A stretch of DNA of 64,000 nucleotides from Periplaneta americana (Eukaryota > Arthropoda > Insecta > Blattodea > Blattidae): contig NC_091120.1 of assembly GCF_040183065.1 (NCBI RefSeq), positions 14,029,208-14,093,207 on the forward strand, written 5' to 3'. The translations under genes were made by a program, and so were the position numbers. Shown one piece after another: positions 11,131 through 22,416 of this stretch. Within the stretch, counting starts at the first letter, position 1. Every line of letters starts with the position of its first letter. Under the pieces are notes generated by a model, which was not told the origin of the DNA, did not search any database, and saw only the letters and a list, made by a program, of their open reading frames with translations.

Positions 11131-11419
11131 CCTCTCTTTCTTCTGCATCGCCCTTTCAACACATCGTGCACCGTTCAGTCGACTTCAAATAATTTGTCTC
11201 TGATTTTTGGTGATTATGTTCCAAATTCAACCCTCCAACGTCGTTGAACCTCAACAACATTCTCCACTTTTCAATAACATTTCAATACAAACAGATGAAC
11301 ATGTGTCCATGCTTTCCACTGCCTTCTGAATCATAAACCGCAAAAATTGTATTTCTATCTCATTTCTTTGCTGTGAAATAGTATTTCAAAAAGTGTATAC
11401 ATCAGTTTGGGATACTCCT

Positions 11420-11660
11420 AATATTTGTCTCCTTTATGCGTATGGGCGCATTCGTATGCTAATGATATATAAGTATTTTAAAGAAAATAATCTGCCCTCA
11501 ATGAGGGTGACCATAAAGATCCAGAATAAAAGCACTACAGAATAATTTAGAAAGACAGGAATTGTTTAGTGAAAAATTCAGAGAAATGCAAACCCAACAC
11601 AATCATCAATGGCCAAAATATAAATGGTAATATAATACTTGGATTGAATCCTTAAGAATA
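11420..11660. other. unassigned flank
   Basis: AT-rich DNA between the mariner end and the R2-like relic. It may include part of the latter's 3' UTR. Confidence 0.3.
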
Positions 11661-12215
11661 TCGAACAAAATTTTTTGAATTTCAAAAAATATCACATGTG
11701 AATTTAGGGAGTGTGCCACGTGCACCAAACAAAAGACCAGAAACACTCCACTGACTAGTGGGAATGTTATATTTCTCACTTAGATAAGGGATGCAGGACA
11801 CATAAATGGATTTCTTCTCCTCATCAACGTGTTGTGCCTGCAGGGCATCCCTCTCAAACCGGATTGTAGGATCAAGGACTAATCCCTTAGATTGAGTCCT
11901 GTGGATGGCTACAATATCTGCTCTTCTGTTCGAATCTAAGGATGAAACGCAGTGGATCTCCTCGTATACTTCCCATCCACGACGCTTGAGGACATCAGCA
12001 ATACCGGTCCTGGCCTTATGGTGTCGATTGTTGCGCAGCAGCTCCGTTTTTCGACAGAACCCCAACACGTGACCAAGAGTTTCCGTCTCGTTGCAGCTGG
12101 GATGGCGACAACGGGTTGTGTTGAAATTCTGCCGGGCACAGATCTAACCGCAGATAGATTGCTGGACATTTTAATTGCATTAATGTCTACGTATACCTTA
12201 TATGATACTGTTGCC
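11660..12215 (-). pseudogene. R2-like LINE C-terminus: zinc knuckle plus restriction-like endonuclease
   Basis: The minus strand contains a CCHC knuckle reading CRHPSCNETETLGHVLGFC (about 12045-12100) that runs in frame into KTELLRNNRHHKARTGIADV. The endonuclease core follows: RRADIVAI ... VLDPTIRFERDA (about 11855-11930), ending GLLFGARGTLPKF (11682-12068 open, 128 codons). Family knowledge: R2-type LINEs end with CCHC followed by a PD-(D/E)XK-like nuclease that nicks a specific target. Upstream, KMSSNLSAVRSV sits in another frame, so there is at least one frameshift. The RT part is missing. Confidence 0.75.
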
Positions 12216-12708
12216 CCCTTCCCCCAAGGACTTGATTGTAGCTCCCACCAATTGTTGGACTGCTGATATTACTGAAAGTGCAGTGAAGTTATTCACATTA
12301 TGAACTTGCTGTTGAATGTACAAGATTTAGCTGGCTTGTATCACGGTCGGTCACAGGGCAGGCAGAATAATGTAGCAAGTTAGCGAGAATTGAACACCGT
12401 GGTGTGGGAGCGCATGCTTTCCCTCCTCTTTATACCTTGTCGAACATCGATTTTCCGCATGCGACAAATGGACTCAGTTGTGCCGCTGTCTTGTGGCACT
12501 TGGTCTTGTTCATGTCATCATGATTAGGCCATCATCTTAGAACTCGAGATCTGTTCCGACTTTAAAATAATTCCAGCTTGTCTGTGTATTATGTTTTGTA
12601 TCATCCAGTGCCCTCTCCGTGTATAACAGTGCGTAACAAATTATAATTTTTGTGCGCTGGACATGTGATACATATTTTCTATATAATTTGTACCTCCTGG
12701 ATACGAAC
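12216..12708. other. unassigned DNA
   Basis: No reading frame or repeat family recognised between the R2-like relic and the Helitron 5' end. Confidence 0.35.
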
Positions 12709-13832
12709 CTATACTAATAATAAATCTGTAGCCGAAATTTTTCTGGTAATTTTCGATTTTCCAAAAATAATTGGTCCTAATATATATAATTAACCACCCT
12801 GAAACCGAAAATCGCTTTTTTGAAATTTTTGTTTGTATGTCTGTCTGTTTGTCTGTTACCTTTTCACGCGATAATGGCTGAACGGATTTCGATGAAAATT
12901 GGAATATAAATTAAGTTCGTTGTAACTTAGATTTTAGGCTATATGGATTCAAAATACATTATTTAAAAGGGGGGTTATAAGGTGGCCTGAATTAAATAAA
13001 TCGAAATATCTCCCTTATTACTGATTTTTATGAAAAATGTTAAATAACAAAAGTTTCTTTAAAAATAATTTACGATAAGTTTTATTCCTTGAACAATTTT
13101 GATAGGACTGATATTTAATGAGATAAATGAGTTTTAAAATTAAAATAACTGCCATCTAAGGCCGTGTAATGAATTAAAAAACAAATGACTTCGTCTATAA
13201 GGGGCCTTGGACAGCAACAATCGAAAGCTATGAAAGATAGCCTACAGAGAATGTTTCTATGTTTGTATGAAGTAATATCGGAAGCTAAATTAACCCTATT
13301 TGTATAATTAATTATTATTTCACCATTGTAAAGTGTAGTTTCTCTAGATCGACATAATGCTATAATGTTATTACAGTAACTTCTGATATAATATAATATA
13401 ATATGTAATATTATATAATATAATTTAAGTTATTTGAAGGGTTCAGAACCATAGTGGGCCAAGCGCCATTTACTGAATTCGCAGAGAACAAGGGTTAAAA
13501 TTAAGTTATTACCATAATTCAGTGGAAACCTATAACAAGTAAAATAAAATATACACATTAAATCTAAATGATTCAATCTTCATTAAGCTATGGTTGCATG
13601 TAATAAAAATTAAGAAACATGTTAAAGGAATTGTCATTGCACCAAATGAGTGTCTCTGGACCAAAATGATCGCATTTTAATTATTTGGATGCAATTTAAA
13701 TTAAGTAACATATTAAACGATTTATCCTTCTATCAAACACGAATGTTCCCTGGATCAAATGTCCTATTTTAATTATGTAATTACTTTATATTTATTTCTA
13801 ACGGGTGCAGCGGAGCGCACGGGTACAGCTAG
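12709..13832 (+). mobile_element. non-autonomous Helitron (about 1.1 kb)
   Basis: The 5' end reads CTATACTAATAATAAATCTG. The 3' end has a hairpin, GTGCAGC-GGA-GCGCAC at 13806-13818, followed by GGGTACAGCTAG, and the inserted-after base is T. A CTAG terminus preceded by a short hairpin and the lack of a target duplication are Helitron hallmarks. The inside is AT-rich without Rep/helicase coding, so it would need a partner element. It lies next to the 3' side of the frame at 13948-14677. Confidence 0.8.
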
Positions 13833-13947
13833 TATGGCAATAAAAACAGATGTTGGTTACGGTTTTTGAGAAATGTTCTAATTTATATATATTCAAAATA
13901 CTGCTTTATATAATAACAATGAAGTTAAATACTCACTGTTGAGAAGA

Positions 13948-14873
13948 TTACAGCTTTCTTTTTCTGAATTTTCTTTTATACTGGGCATCAGGTACATCAC
14001 GAGCTAAAGTCCAACAATACTGGGTATTCATTTCAAAGTGTGTCATGACGTCACTGGTGATGAGTCAGCGATTTGAAGCGAGTTTCAGCTTTTGTGTCAG
14101 AGAAGTTGCCTATTAATCAAGGCGTTCAATCTGAACTTGAGAACGTGTACGATATAACTTGAACGTTGTAGCAACAGATGGCGATCTGTACGGTCTGTGT
14201 GCTACCATAACCTCTTTCGAACTGTGTTTTGCGCGGCCAAGTCGTACGCAGGATATTTGTTATCATCGGTTGCGCACGGCAACATTCCACAACACAAATC
14301 AAATGCTCCGTATCCATGTTGACCGTCCAAATTAATGTCAACAAATACGTAAGTAATCGTCTTAATCCTCTCCCCATATCCCGACAGTAAGAAAAAAACT
14401 CACTTCAGTACATGTTTCGAAACAGTTCACATTCCTGCCACTACCGGCGTTACCGTACGTATCGGTAAATACTCTTCTGAATGAACGCCGTACTTGCTAG
14501 GCAACTTCTCTGGCACATAAGTAATACACCTCTGCGGAAGTGTAGGAAGATTGAATTCTCTAGGCTCATCGACAAGCCATATGACGGCATACAGCGAGCC
14601 ATGACACACTTTGAACTGAACACCCAGTAGTCTGCTAGCATATTGGTACTCCACTGCCCTTGGTATCTCTTTACCATAGTTCACATTTCTTGATGAAAGG
14701 ACTCGGTATTTTTTTTTCACTACGTATTGTCCTAGATAATAAATATTCAAGTTCATCGAGAGTTTATTGTAGGTCAAGTACCGTTCCATTGTAAAATGCA
14801 GTCGTAAACTTCGGGGACTCCTGCAAGTACTGCATACAATCTTAGCTAACGGAGCTTGCTGTCGAGGTTGCAT
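13948..14873 (-). pseudogene. interrupted reading frame ending MLADYCW...
   Basis: From 14677 the minus strand reads MVKRYQGQWSTNMLAD. With the 608-bp insert and one TA set aside, the next codons at 14017-13948 continue Y-C-W-T-L-A-R-D-V-P and end K-R-K-L-stop. The frame therefore crosses the insertion point exactly. I recall similar 'MLADYCW' C-termini in insect transposon-linked proteins of unknown function, but cannot name a family. The longer open frame 14427-14873 reads through into the insert in another frame and is probably an artefact. Confidence 0.5.
14020..14627. mobile_element. TIR element (608 bp), TA target, copy 1
   Basis: Ends are inverted: left CTGGGTATTCATTTCAAAGT, right (reverse complement) CTGGGTGTTCAGTTCAAAGT, continuing to GTCATG. 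TA lies at both borders (14018-14019, 14628-14629). A second copy with about 90% identity by eye lies at 21279-21884. Short frames on both strands have no recognisable product, so it looks like a non-autonomous element. Superfamily is unknown; TA duplication fits Tc1/mariner-like enzymes. Confidence 0.8.
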
Positions 14874-15383
14874 ATGTTTTTATTAAAATGTTTTTCTTTG
14901 CCCTCTTCCAAAATGAAACTGTAGCCATAAATTTCTTATTTGAAATAGTTCTTTTTGTTTAATAGGCGCAATTTAATTAGTTATATTTTTTTAAAGCTGA
15001 AAACATATATTCAGAATCTTTCGAGACCTGATTGAAGGCAAAAAGCTTTCCCTGGTTTTTACATACAGGAACACAACAAAATTTGGCATTTTGTGTTCTT
15101 TTTAAGAGTATTTAATATACTAATACACTACGTAAATCCTCAATGTTTATGTATTGGAAAACAAATGCACACTCAAAGCGCATCCCTCAAAGTACATACG
15201 CGCTATCTGTTGATGCCAGTTCAGGATATCCGTATTTTATGCTGAAGTACGACATTTTTCATAAGTTGGTACTAGGTTGTATTTCCTTTATCTGGCAAAC
15301 CTGGGCGAGGGTGCGAAAGCTCTATTCTCTTTAATGCCTACAGTACCATTGATGACTGGGATTTTTTATGTAACTGAGAGTAA

Positions 15384-15445
15384 AATAATAATAATAATAA
15401 TAATAATGAGTTGTTTTAAGAGTAATTAATATACTAATACACTAC

Positions 15446-15494
<49 letters not shown>

Positions 15495-15517
15495 TATTAT
15501 TATTATCTTCTTTATTT
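15384..15517. repeat. AAT/ATT microsatellites around a duplicated 34-bp piece
   Basis: (AAT)n at 15390-15408 and (ATT)n at about 15449-15517 bracket a 34-base piece (15414-15448) that repeats 15100-15134 of element copy A almost exactly (TTAATATACTAATACACTAC shared). Confidence 0.8.
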
Positions 15518-15585
15518 TGGCGTGAATGTTGCAAATACAATGTCGTGTATGAGATTATTTCTAATTAAGACTGTATAAGTGTTAA

Positions 15586-16130
15586 TATTCGGTTGAGAAG
15601 CTTTTATCATCTAGTCTGCTGTCAAAAAATCTGAAAGTTAGAATTTATAAAACAGTTATATTACCGGTTGTTCTATATGGTTGTGAAACTTGGACTCTCA
15701 CTCTGAGAGAGGAACATAGGTTAAGGGTGTTTGAGAATAAGGTGCTTAGGAAAATATTTGGGGCTAAGAGGGATGAAGTTACAGGAGAATGGAGAAAGTT
15801 ACACAACGCAGAATTGCACGCATTGTATTCTTCACCTGACATAATTAGGAACATTAAATCCAGACGTTTGAGATGGGCAGGGCATGTAGCATGTATGGGC
15901 GAATCCAGAAATGCATATAGAGTGTTAGTTGGGAGACCGGAGGGAAAAAGACCTTTGGGGAGGCCGAGACGTAGATGGGAGGATAATATTAAAATGGATT
16001 TGAGGGAGGTGGGATATGATGATATAGATTGGATTAATCTTGCACAGAATAGGGACCGATGGCGGGCTTATGTGAGGGCGGCAATGAACCTTCGAGTTCC
16101 TTAAAAGCCATTTGTAAGTAAGTAAGTCCG
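15586..16130 (+). mobile_element. RTE-type LINE, 5'-truncated 3' end
   Basis: Starts at the thumb region and carries the family C-terminus: [51 protein letters not shown] and MNLRVP-stop (open 15727-16104). It is followed by AAAGCCATTTG and a short (TAAG)n tail to about 16127. Short tandem tails instead of poly(A) are usual for RTE LINEs. The polymerase core is absent. Confidence 0.85.
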
Positions 16131-17096
16131 TAATGAGTGTTGCATGACGAAAGAAAAAATCACGAAATTGTTACATTTTTGACCATAAATACGATATTAA
16201 TAATTTTTTCGCGAAAAATTTGAAAAATGTTGACCAAAAAACTTTGCCGTGAATTTTTTGTACCATTTCAGAAAAGTTTGATAAAATTTATCTATTTATT
16301 TATTTTTATCTTGCTAATAATTGCAACATAAAATGTAATATATACAGAAAAATTTTAGCTCGCCCCTGAAAGAGTACAACTCGTGCTCTGGGGCGTATGT
16401 TAATTATTTTCCCTGTTTTCTTAAAAGAATTCCCGAAGTGAAGGATCAGTTGAGTGATCGGTGTTGGACTAATTAACTGTCGTTGGTATTCAGGTTATTA
16501 GGGGAGTATATCCTTGCATAGTCACACCTCTCTGAGTCATGCAAGTCTGTACTATTGTCTCGTGAATAAACATGTTCCGACTTGTTATTGTGGACATACA
16601 AGGGAATGACCGTGCAGTAACTGTCTGAATTTGCAACTCTGCGCTTTCTGACACTTTCTGATGTAATATTGAGATTGCAGTGCAATAATGATAACGTGCT
16701 TGAATTAAGTGTTGAATAGTTATTTCGATTTCAATGAAAATATATGAAAGTCAGCTCTGTGAATATATTGTTAAGGTCATATATTATAAAGACAGTACGC
16801 ATTAAATTCTATTTACTTGTCCACTTATTGTGAAATAACGAAGTTAGCTGTTTCCTTCAAAATTGAGTTAAAACTTCAGCAAGTCTTTGTACAAAATTTC
16901 ATGTGATCTACTGCTGTAGCTACTTAAATCGTATTAAGAATAAAAAATTATAAACTACTATTTCTAAACTTTAGCAGCTAACTTAGAGCTGAATGTTTTT
17001 GAAAAGATTTCAATTGCTCATAAGTTCACAAGACCAGAATTCACACGAAACTGCTTGAAATAACAAACTGGATATGACTGTAGCATCTGTACGCAA
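16131..17096. other. unassigned AT-rich DNA
   Basis: No coding recognised. A TTTATTTATTTATT stretch lies near 16290, followed by a non-T-rich block (AGCTCGCCCCTGAAAGAG) that could be a repeat end, but nothing decisive. Confidence 0.35.
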
Positions 17097-18298
17097 TAGG
17101 GATATCCTGAACTAGCACCATGAGATAGCGCACGTGCACTTTGAGGGATGCGCTTTGCGTGTGCATTTGTTTTTCGGTATATAAACAGTGAGGATATACA
17201 TAGTGTATTAGTATATTAAACACTCTTAAAAACAACTAAAAATACCAAATTTTTGTTATGTTCTTACAGGGAAAGCTTTCTGTCTTCATTCAGGTCCCGA
17301 AATATTTTGAATATATGCTTTAAACCTTAAAAAATAACTAATTAAATTGCGCCTCGAAAGTGATAGCCATTAAACAAAAGTAACTGCTTCAAGTAATTAA
17401 TTGCTGGGTATAGTTTCATTTTGGAGAAGGGAAAAGAAAAATTAATAAAAACATATGCAACCTCGACAGCGAGCTATGTTAGCTTAGATTATATGCGGTA
17501 GTTGTAGGAGTCTCCGAAGTTTACGCCTGCAGTAAACTCTCTCTAAACTGGGATTTCATTGTCCAGGACGATCCGTAGTGAAATCTATTTTGTGAATAAT
17601 GTTTTTAATGTACTGTAGACTAATTATTAAAACCATGTTTTAATTTCAAATTTTCAAAATCATCCAACATAGTATTCAAAACTGCATGTCCGTAACCTAC
17701 AAAATACACAAACAATCGTGATACTACTGCGATCATATTCATCAACCTATCGAACATTGTACTTCATCTTACTGCAACATAGAAAAAAAATACGAGGAAT
17801 TGAATCTCGATAGTCCCTTCCCTATAAAAAACACATTGGTGGCTGCATATCTTGTTTCTAGAGTACCTACTTAAATACCAATGATTAAAGAGAGCAATAT
17901 TCATCTACGACATAAGTTCCTATTTATTTTTATTCGTGTATCTCGTTCTCAAAGTTCTCGTTTAGGTTCATGAACATTCAATTTACTCGTATCTATACTC
18001 TGCATACTGCAGATTTCCCCACCCATCTCGGGGAATCGCTCAATATTATACAGGTTTAAGCCTATGCTATTATTTACTGTAAATTAAATTAAATTATAAG
18101 GTAAGAAAATACTGAATTATATCAAATTATACTAGGTTATACAAAATAATTGTAAATATAATTTTGACACGCACAGGAAACCAACAAGCGGGAAACGTAA
18201 TCAACTGTAGCATATGACGTAATATAGCCCTACAACATGTTGAGCCGCATGGAACGCTCCTGCCATCTAACGGTAAAACTTCGCATAAGATATCCCTA
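17097..18298 (+). mobile_element. TAGGGATATC-family element, copy B
   Basis: Perfect 10-bp inverted ends TAGGGATATC (17097-17106 and 18289-18298). Inside: an E-box-like CACGTG at 17129-17134, the promoter-like stretch GGTATATAAACA near 17177, and a position equal to the ATG of copy C that here is ATA. Reading frames are broken. About 1.2 kb; aligns end to end with copy C. Confidence 0.7.
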
Positions 18299-18640
18299 TA
18301 GGAACTGCAGAAACATCAGCGACATTTTTTCAACCCTCCCTATACCTGCAGCAGAAACAGTAACGTGCATATTTTCCGGGAATATAGTTAAGTAGCCTCT
18401 AAGGCTATTGAGGTCAACCCTCTCTATTCGTGAAACGTACTATAAGATTATTTTGGAGAATACTTGCGCTTCCTTTCTCCTCTTTTCTTATAAAACACTG
18501 TTTAATTTAAATACGAATCTTTGACCAAGTTTTCTACGCAACCGTTCATAAGCCACATTTATAACTAAGATTCGCATGTTTACAACACTAAGCTCCGAAT
18601 AAGTATGAATCACGCACAGTCTTTGAAGTGAATTGAGTCT
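18299..18640. other. unassigned flank
   Basis: No element or gene recognised. Confidence 0.3.
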
Positions 18641-18641
18641 A

Positions 18642-19730
18642 GAGCAGGCCTGCAGAACTGTAGCTCTTGAGAGCGATGCTTTCCTCCCGTCTTTTACCCC
18701 ACCCACCTTTTCTACCTGTGCGGTCACGGCGTTCTAGTTAAGGCTGGTTCACAATAAACCGGGAACGAGAAGCAGAGGACGTGAATATGAAAATTTTTGA
18801 TTCACAATAACCCGAGAACGTAGACGACTATGCATATCGATATGCATGTCAATAACGATATGTAAAGTCGATATTACGCATTCTGATGTTATTTGTGTAT
18901 AATTTACCAATGGCGTTCTCTCAGGAGTGCAAGGCAGCCATCATAAACACAGGTTAACCAATTTCGAAATTTCAACTGAAACATTTCATTAGGTACGGTA
19001 GTATAAATATGCCCATGCATCTTTATTTTCACAACCTATTTTAAGTCTACCATAACGTAAAATAATTAGAGAAGAATCATTTGTAATAGAACAAAAATGA
19101 ACACAACAGTAGTTATTGAATTGAAGCATGAATATGTAGTGTGTCATACAACCAATACAGTAATAAAATATGATTCACTTACGATCGGTGTTCCAAGATG
19201 CAGCTATTGAAAGCCACGTATTCTCCTTCATTTTCTCATCTTTATACGAGGCGCGCCGCTTATCGTAAACGTGAGGATTTTCCTCAACACTCAATATTAG
19301 AATCTCATCAAATAAAACTTGCTCCATGATGCACAGCACAGAACAAAATAATGCATAGGTTATGTCACGGTCTTCTTGCTACAAAATATACGACGACAAA
19401 ATAGCTTTTAGATGGCAATAGAATGAATCTAGTGGGCTGTGATCGGAAACGTGAACGCCAAAGTTGACACTTGGCCAACTCTCCGTTCCCGATCCTGGGC
19501 TCCGGCAAGCTTTTCGTTAATTGTGAATGCTCATATTTAAATGTACACATTTTAACAATTTTACCGTTTTCGTTTCCGTTCCGATTCTCGTTTCCGGTTT
19601 GTTGTGAACCAGCCTTTACGCTCGGCTGCATCAACATTCATTCTCGGGGCGGAAGTCGATCATCCCCAATAGAAGTGGAGTGAGGCTGACGTCATAGTTC
19701 CCCTACTTAGCGAGTTCTGCAGGCCTGGTC
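18642..19730. mobile_element. outer MITE, TA target, split by another MITE
   Basis: Ends GAGCAGGCCTGCAGAACT (left) and, reversed, GACCAGGCCTGCAGAACT (right), one mismatch, with TA on both sides (18640-18641, 19731-19732). Without the insert at 18741-19615 it would be about 214 bp. Non-coding, so a miniature Tc1/mariner-type element is the likeliest class. Confidence 0.7.
18741..19615. mobile_element. TIR element (875 bp) with TTA duplication, PIF/Harbinger-like
   Basis: Inverted ends AGGCTGGTTCACAATAAACC (left) and AGGCTGGTTCACAACAAACC (reverse complement of right), continuing to GAACGAGAA/GAAACGAGAA. The 3-bp duplication TTA (18738-18740, 19616-19618) fits PIF/Harbinger. No transposase frame, so non-autonomous. 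Inserted in the MITE 18642-19730. Confidence 0.8.
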
Positions 19731-19732
19731 TA

Positions 19733-20839
19733 GAGCCACCGAAAGCTGAGCTTTGACAGTTTCATAAACTATGGACAAAATCAGGTGCATGCGGACGAAA
19801 CCAAAGCATTCAGTTTCTTCCCATCATTAACCCTCTTCCAATTGCAAACCTTCAGGTACCTTCGGATGGTTATTTTGACAAAGAACATGTGCGCAAATAA
19901 AATACAATATGCGGCACGTCCTTCCTTTCCATAGTTTGTGAAAGTTAAAATTAAGCCGCGTCTTCCAAAGAAAAAAGCTGTGAAGGAGGGATTTGTGCGG
20001 AGCAGTACTTACAGTATTATTGCTTTTAGCTTTCTAAAGCAAGAAGACGAGAACATCAGTTTATACTAATGGCCTGTCAGTCACAGCTTAAGAGTTTACA
20101 GCACCAAATGATACATACAGTAGAGTTTGTGCTACACTTACTTCACAAGACAGTTACGTTTCCTTCACTTCAAGATAATTTTTATTCGGTTCTGTTAATC
20201 GATTAAATCGACAGCTTTTGTCTTAATTAAACATGAAATGTGTAATTACTAAAGTATGTCACTTCATTACAAATATGCAGTTTTGTTGCACATAATTCTC
20301 ATCTCTAGTCATGACAACACAGAACAGGCAAGTAAAATACAACTTGCCAGGAATCAAATCCGGGTTTGCTGGATTTATGTGTTTTCAATTCATTTTTAAA
20401 GGAGAACCGTCTTTAAAAAAAATATGCGATTAATAATTAATAACCAACAATGTATTGATGACTTACAAGTGTAAGGGTCAAGACCCCCCTCATCTGCATG
20501 GTAAAAAATGGTTGTCACACACAGGGTGTTTCTGAAATTTCTGTGATGACAGTTGTCTCAATGTTGACATGGTAACCTGGATGTTCGAATTTATTGTTGC
20601 TGCTATCTTTACTCTGAACAACTCTGCACTGTGTTTAAAACCTGGTCCTTGGCATAAATGGGAAGAAGGTAGGGCATTACTGATTTCTGAAGAGGTGGCA
20701 GACCGGAACTTTCCCTGCGATATCTCAGCAACCTTTGCTGTACTTATCTATCCAAGCCAAGACCCGTACTATTTAATGTATCATTATGTATGTGTCCTTA
20801 CGTTTTTCCATATTAACCATTTGTACTAAATGAGTTGCT
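19733..20839. other. unassigned DNA
   Basis: Holds an 86-codon open frame at 20569-20829 with no recognisable motif, and a short B-box-like piece (CAGGAATCAAATCCGGGTTTG, near 20349) that may be a SINE remnant. No supported gene. Confidence 0.35.
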
Positions 20840-21104
20840 TTCACTATATTCCAATGTATTTTACTTTCTTTCTTTCTTTTTTTTTTCTATTATGGTATTA
20901 TTTTCATGTTGTTTAGTGTCGATTTTATTATGCTATTATTATTTTTTTTTTGTAATATGTTAGTATTCTGTTCTTTAACTTTTTGTTAAATTTTAACTAC
21001 TTGTATACTTTGTGACCTGGTAGAGTGTAAGAGAAGGCCCTATGGCCTTAACTCTGCCAGTATAAATAACGAATTATTATTATTATTATTATTATTATTA
21101 AAAA
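20840..21104 (+). mobile_element. Jockey/CR1-like LINE 3' end with (ATT)n tail
   Basis: 3' UTR only: T-rich leader, AGAGAAGGCCCTATGGCCTT block at about 21031-21050, AACTCTGCCAG, then TTATTATT tail at 21074-21104. Same family as 8636-9918 (there in reverse). 5'-truncated insertion. Confidence 0.75.
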
Positions 21105-21278
21105 CGTTGGTTATAATGAAATATTTACGGGAAAATTATTTGTAAAATTATAGCGTATATTATTGGCTTTGGCTTTCAACCAATCGCAGGTCAGTGACGT
21201 CATATTGTTTAGGTGTATTATAGTTCTTGTCTTCAATAGACGTTAGTGTTATGCCAGTTAAAAATTGTCAGTGTTATA

Positions 21279-21884
21279 CTGGGTGTTCATTTCAAAGTGT
21301 GTCATGACGTCACTGTTGATGAGTCAGCGATTTGAAGCGAGTTTCAGCTTTTATGTCAGAGAATTTCGTATTAATCAAGGCGTTCAATCTGAACTTGAGA
21401 ACGTGTATAGGATAACTTGAACGTCGTAGCAACAGATGGCGGTCTGTTCGGTCTGTGTGCTACCATAACCTCTTTCGAACTGTGTTTTGCGGGGCCAAGT
21501 CGTACGCAGGGCATTTGTTATCATCGGTTGCGTACGGCAACATTCCACAATACAAATCAAATGTTCCGTGTCCGTGTTGACCGTCGAAATGAATGTCAAC
21601 AAATACGTAAGTAATCGTCTTAACCCTCTCCCCATATCTCGACAGTAAGAAAAAACTCACCTCAGTACATGTTTCGAAACAGTTCATATTCCTGCCACTA
21701 CCGCCGTTACCGTACGTATCGGTAAGTACTCTTCAGAATGAACGCCGTACTTACTAGGCAACTTCTCTGGCACATAGGTAATACACCTCTGCGGAAGTGT
21801 AGGAAGATTGAATTCTCTAGACTCATCGGCTAGCCACATGACGGCATACAGCGAGTCATGATACACTTTGAACTGAACACCCAG
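21279..21884. mobile_element. TIR element (606 bp), TA target, copy 2
   Basis: Same element as 14020-14627, with ends CTGGGTGTTCATTTCAAAGT and its inverse, and TA at 21277-21278 and 21885-21886. An open frame at 21417-21614 ends at ATACGTAAGTAA and the minus strand has 21460-21687. Neither is conserved in length with copy 1, arguing against coding. Confidence 0.8.
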
Positions 21885-21886
21885 TA

Positions 21887-22416
21887 GTATCTTCTGTATT
21901 GCATGTACCTTGCCGTTTTGTCGTCTTTCTTGGGAAGCCCTACCTTCATTTAAATACTACTATCTAGTCAGTGCAAGAAGCAATCCTCACGTGATGCATA
22001 TGAACAGTGGAAATTGTCATCGCATATCTGTGTTGATATTTGAAGTAAGGGATATCTTACTACAGTGTTTTCTTTCCGGGAAACTTTATATGCAGCTGTT
22101 GCTCATAGTCGGTGGAATGATAGCAACATTATGAACTCACAGATAGATTGGTACGGAAGGATTTTTTTTTTCCTTGAGAGACCCAGAATAATTATGATCA
22201 TACTACGGACCTTAGCTGCACCAAACCGGAACGATACCGTACCGTTAACTCGTTTTGCTAATTACGATGTGGGGGATGAGAGTGCAACGTTACAAATCTG
22301 TGGAAAGTGACTGAAGTACAAAGAAAACATATGGAAAAGAACGTCAACTAACACAGCATTTCTCAATCTCTTTCAACATGTGGCACAAAATCCCGCGGCT
22401 CACTCATATAACCTAA
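21887..22416. other. unassigned DNA
   Basis: No gene recognised. T-run near 22161. Confidence 0.3.

Larger units (their letters stand above)
9919..11419 (-). mobile_element. mariner-family transposon with TIRs, carrying a SINE
   Basis: Inverted ends match over about 80 bases: left 10191-10275 and right 11336-11419 (shared TGATGTATACAC, TTTTGAAA, GCAAAAATTGTATTT). Outermost left bases 9919-9936 lie beyond the SINE inserted at 9937-10190. TA flanks both ends (9917-9918, 11420-11421). It is inserted in the LINE at 8636-9918. Confidence 0.8.
13948..15232 (-). mobile_element. TAGGGATATC-family element, copy A (more complete coding part)
   Basis: Read from 15232 downward it matches copies B (17097-18298) and C (55583-57232): the diverged end ACGGATATCCTGA, a start region MPNF... 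at 15089 with a 1-base deletion, and the shared leader ATGCAACCTCGACAGC (14873). Below about 14710 it keeps sequence that B and C lack, including a frame interrupted by a TIR element at 14020-14627. Its far end was not found, so the lower boundary given is the last stop codon (13948-13950). Confidence 0.55.

Noticed and set aside
14126..14377. 83-codon frame MGRGLRRLLTY... and its twin at 21384-21635
   Set aside because: Conserved in both copies only because the TIR element DNA is conserved; no domain, and the start and end lie inside a non-autonomous element.
14427..14873. 148-codon minus-strand protein
   Set aside because: Its frame enters the TIR element at 14627 and its second half is element DNA; the frame that joins correctly across the insert is a different one.
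20569..20829. 86-codon frame with a hydrophobic beginning
   Set aside because: No homology recognised, no splice or promoter context, directly upstream of a LINE 3' tail.
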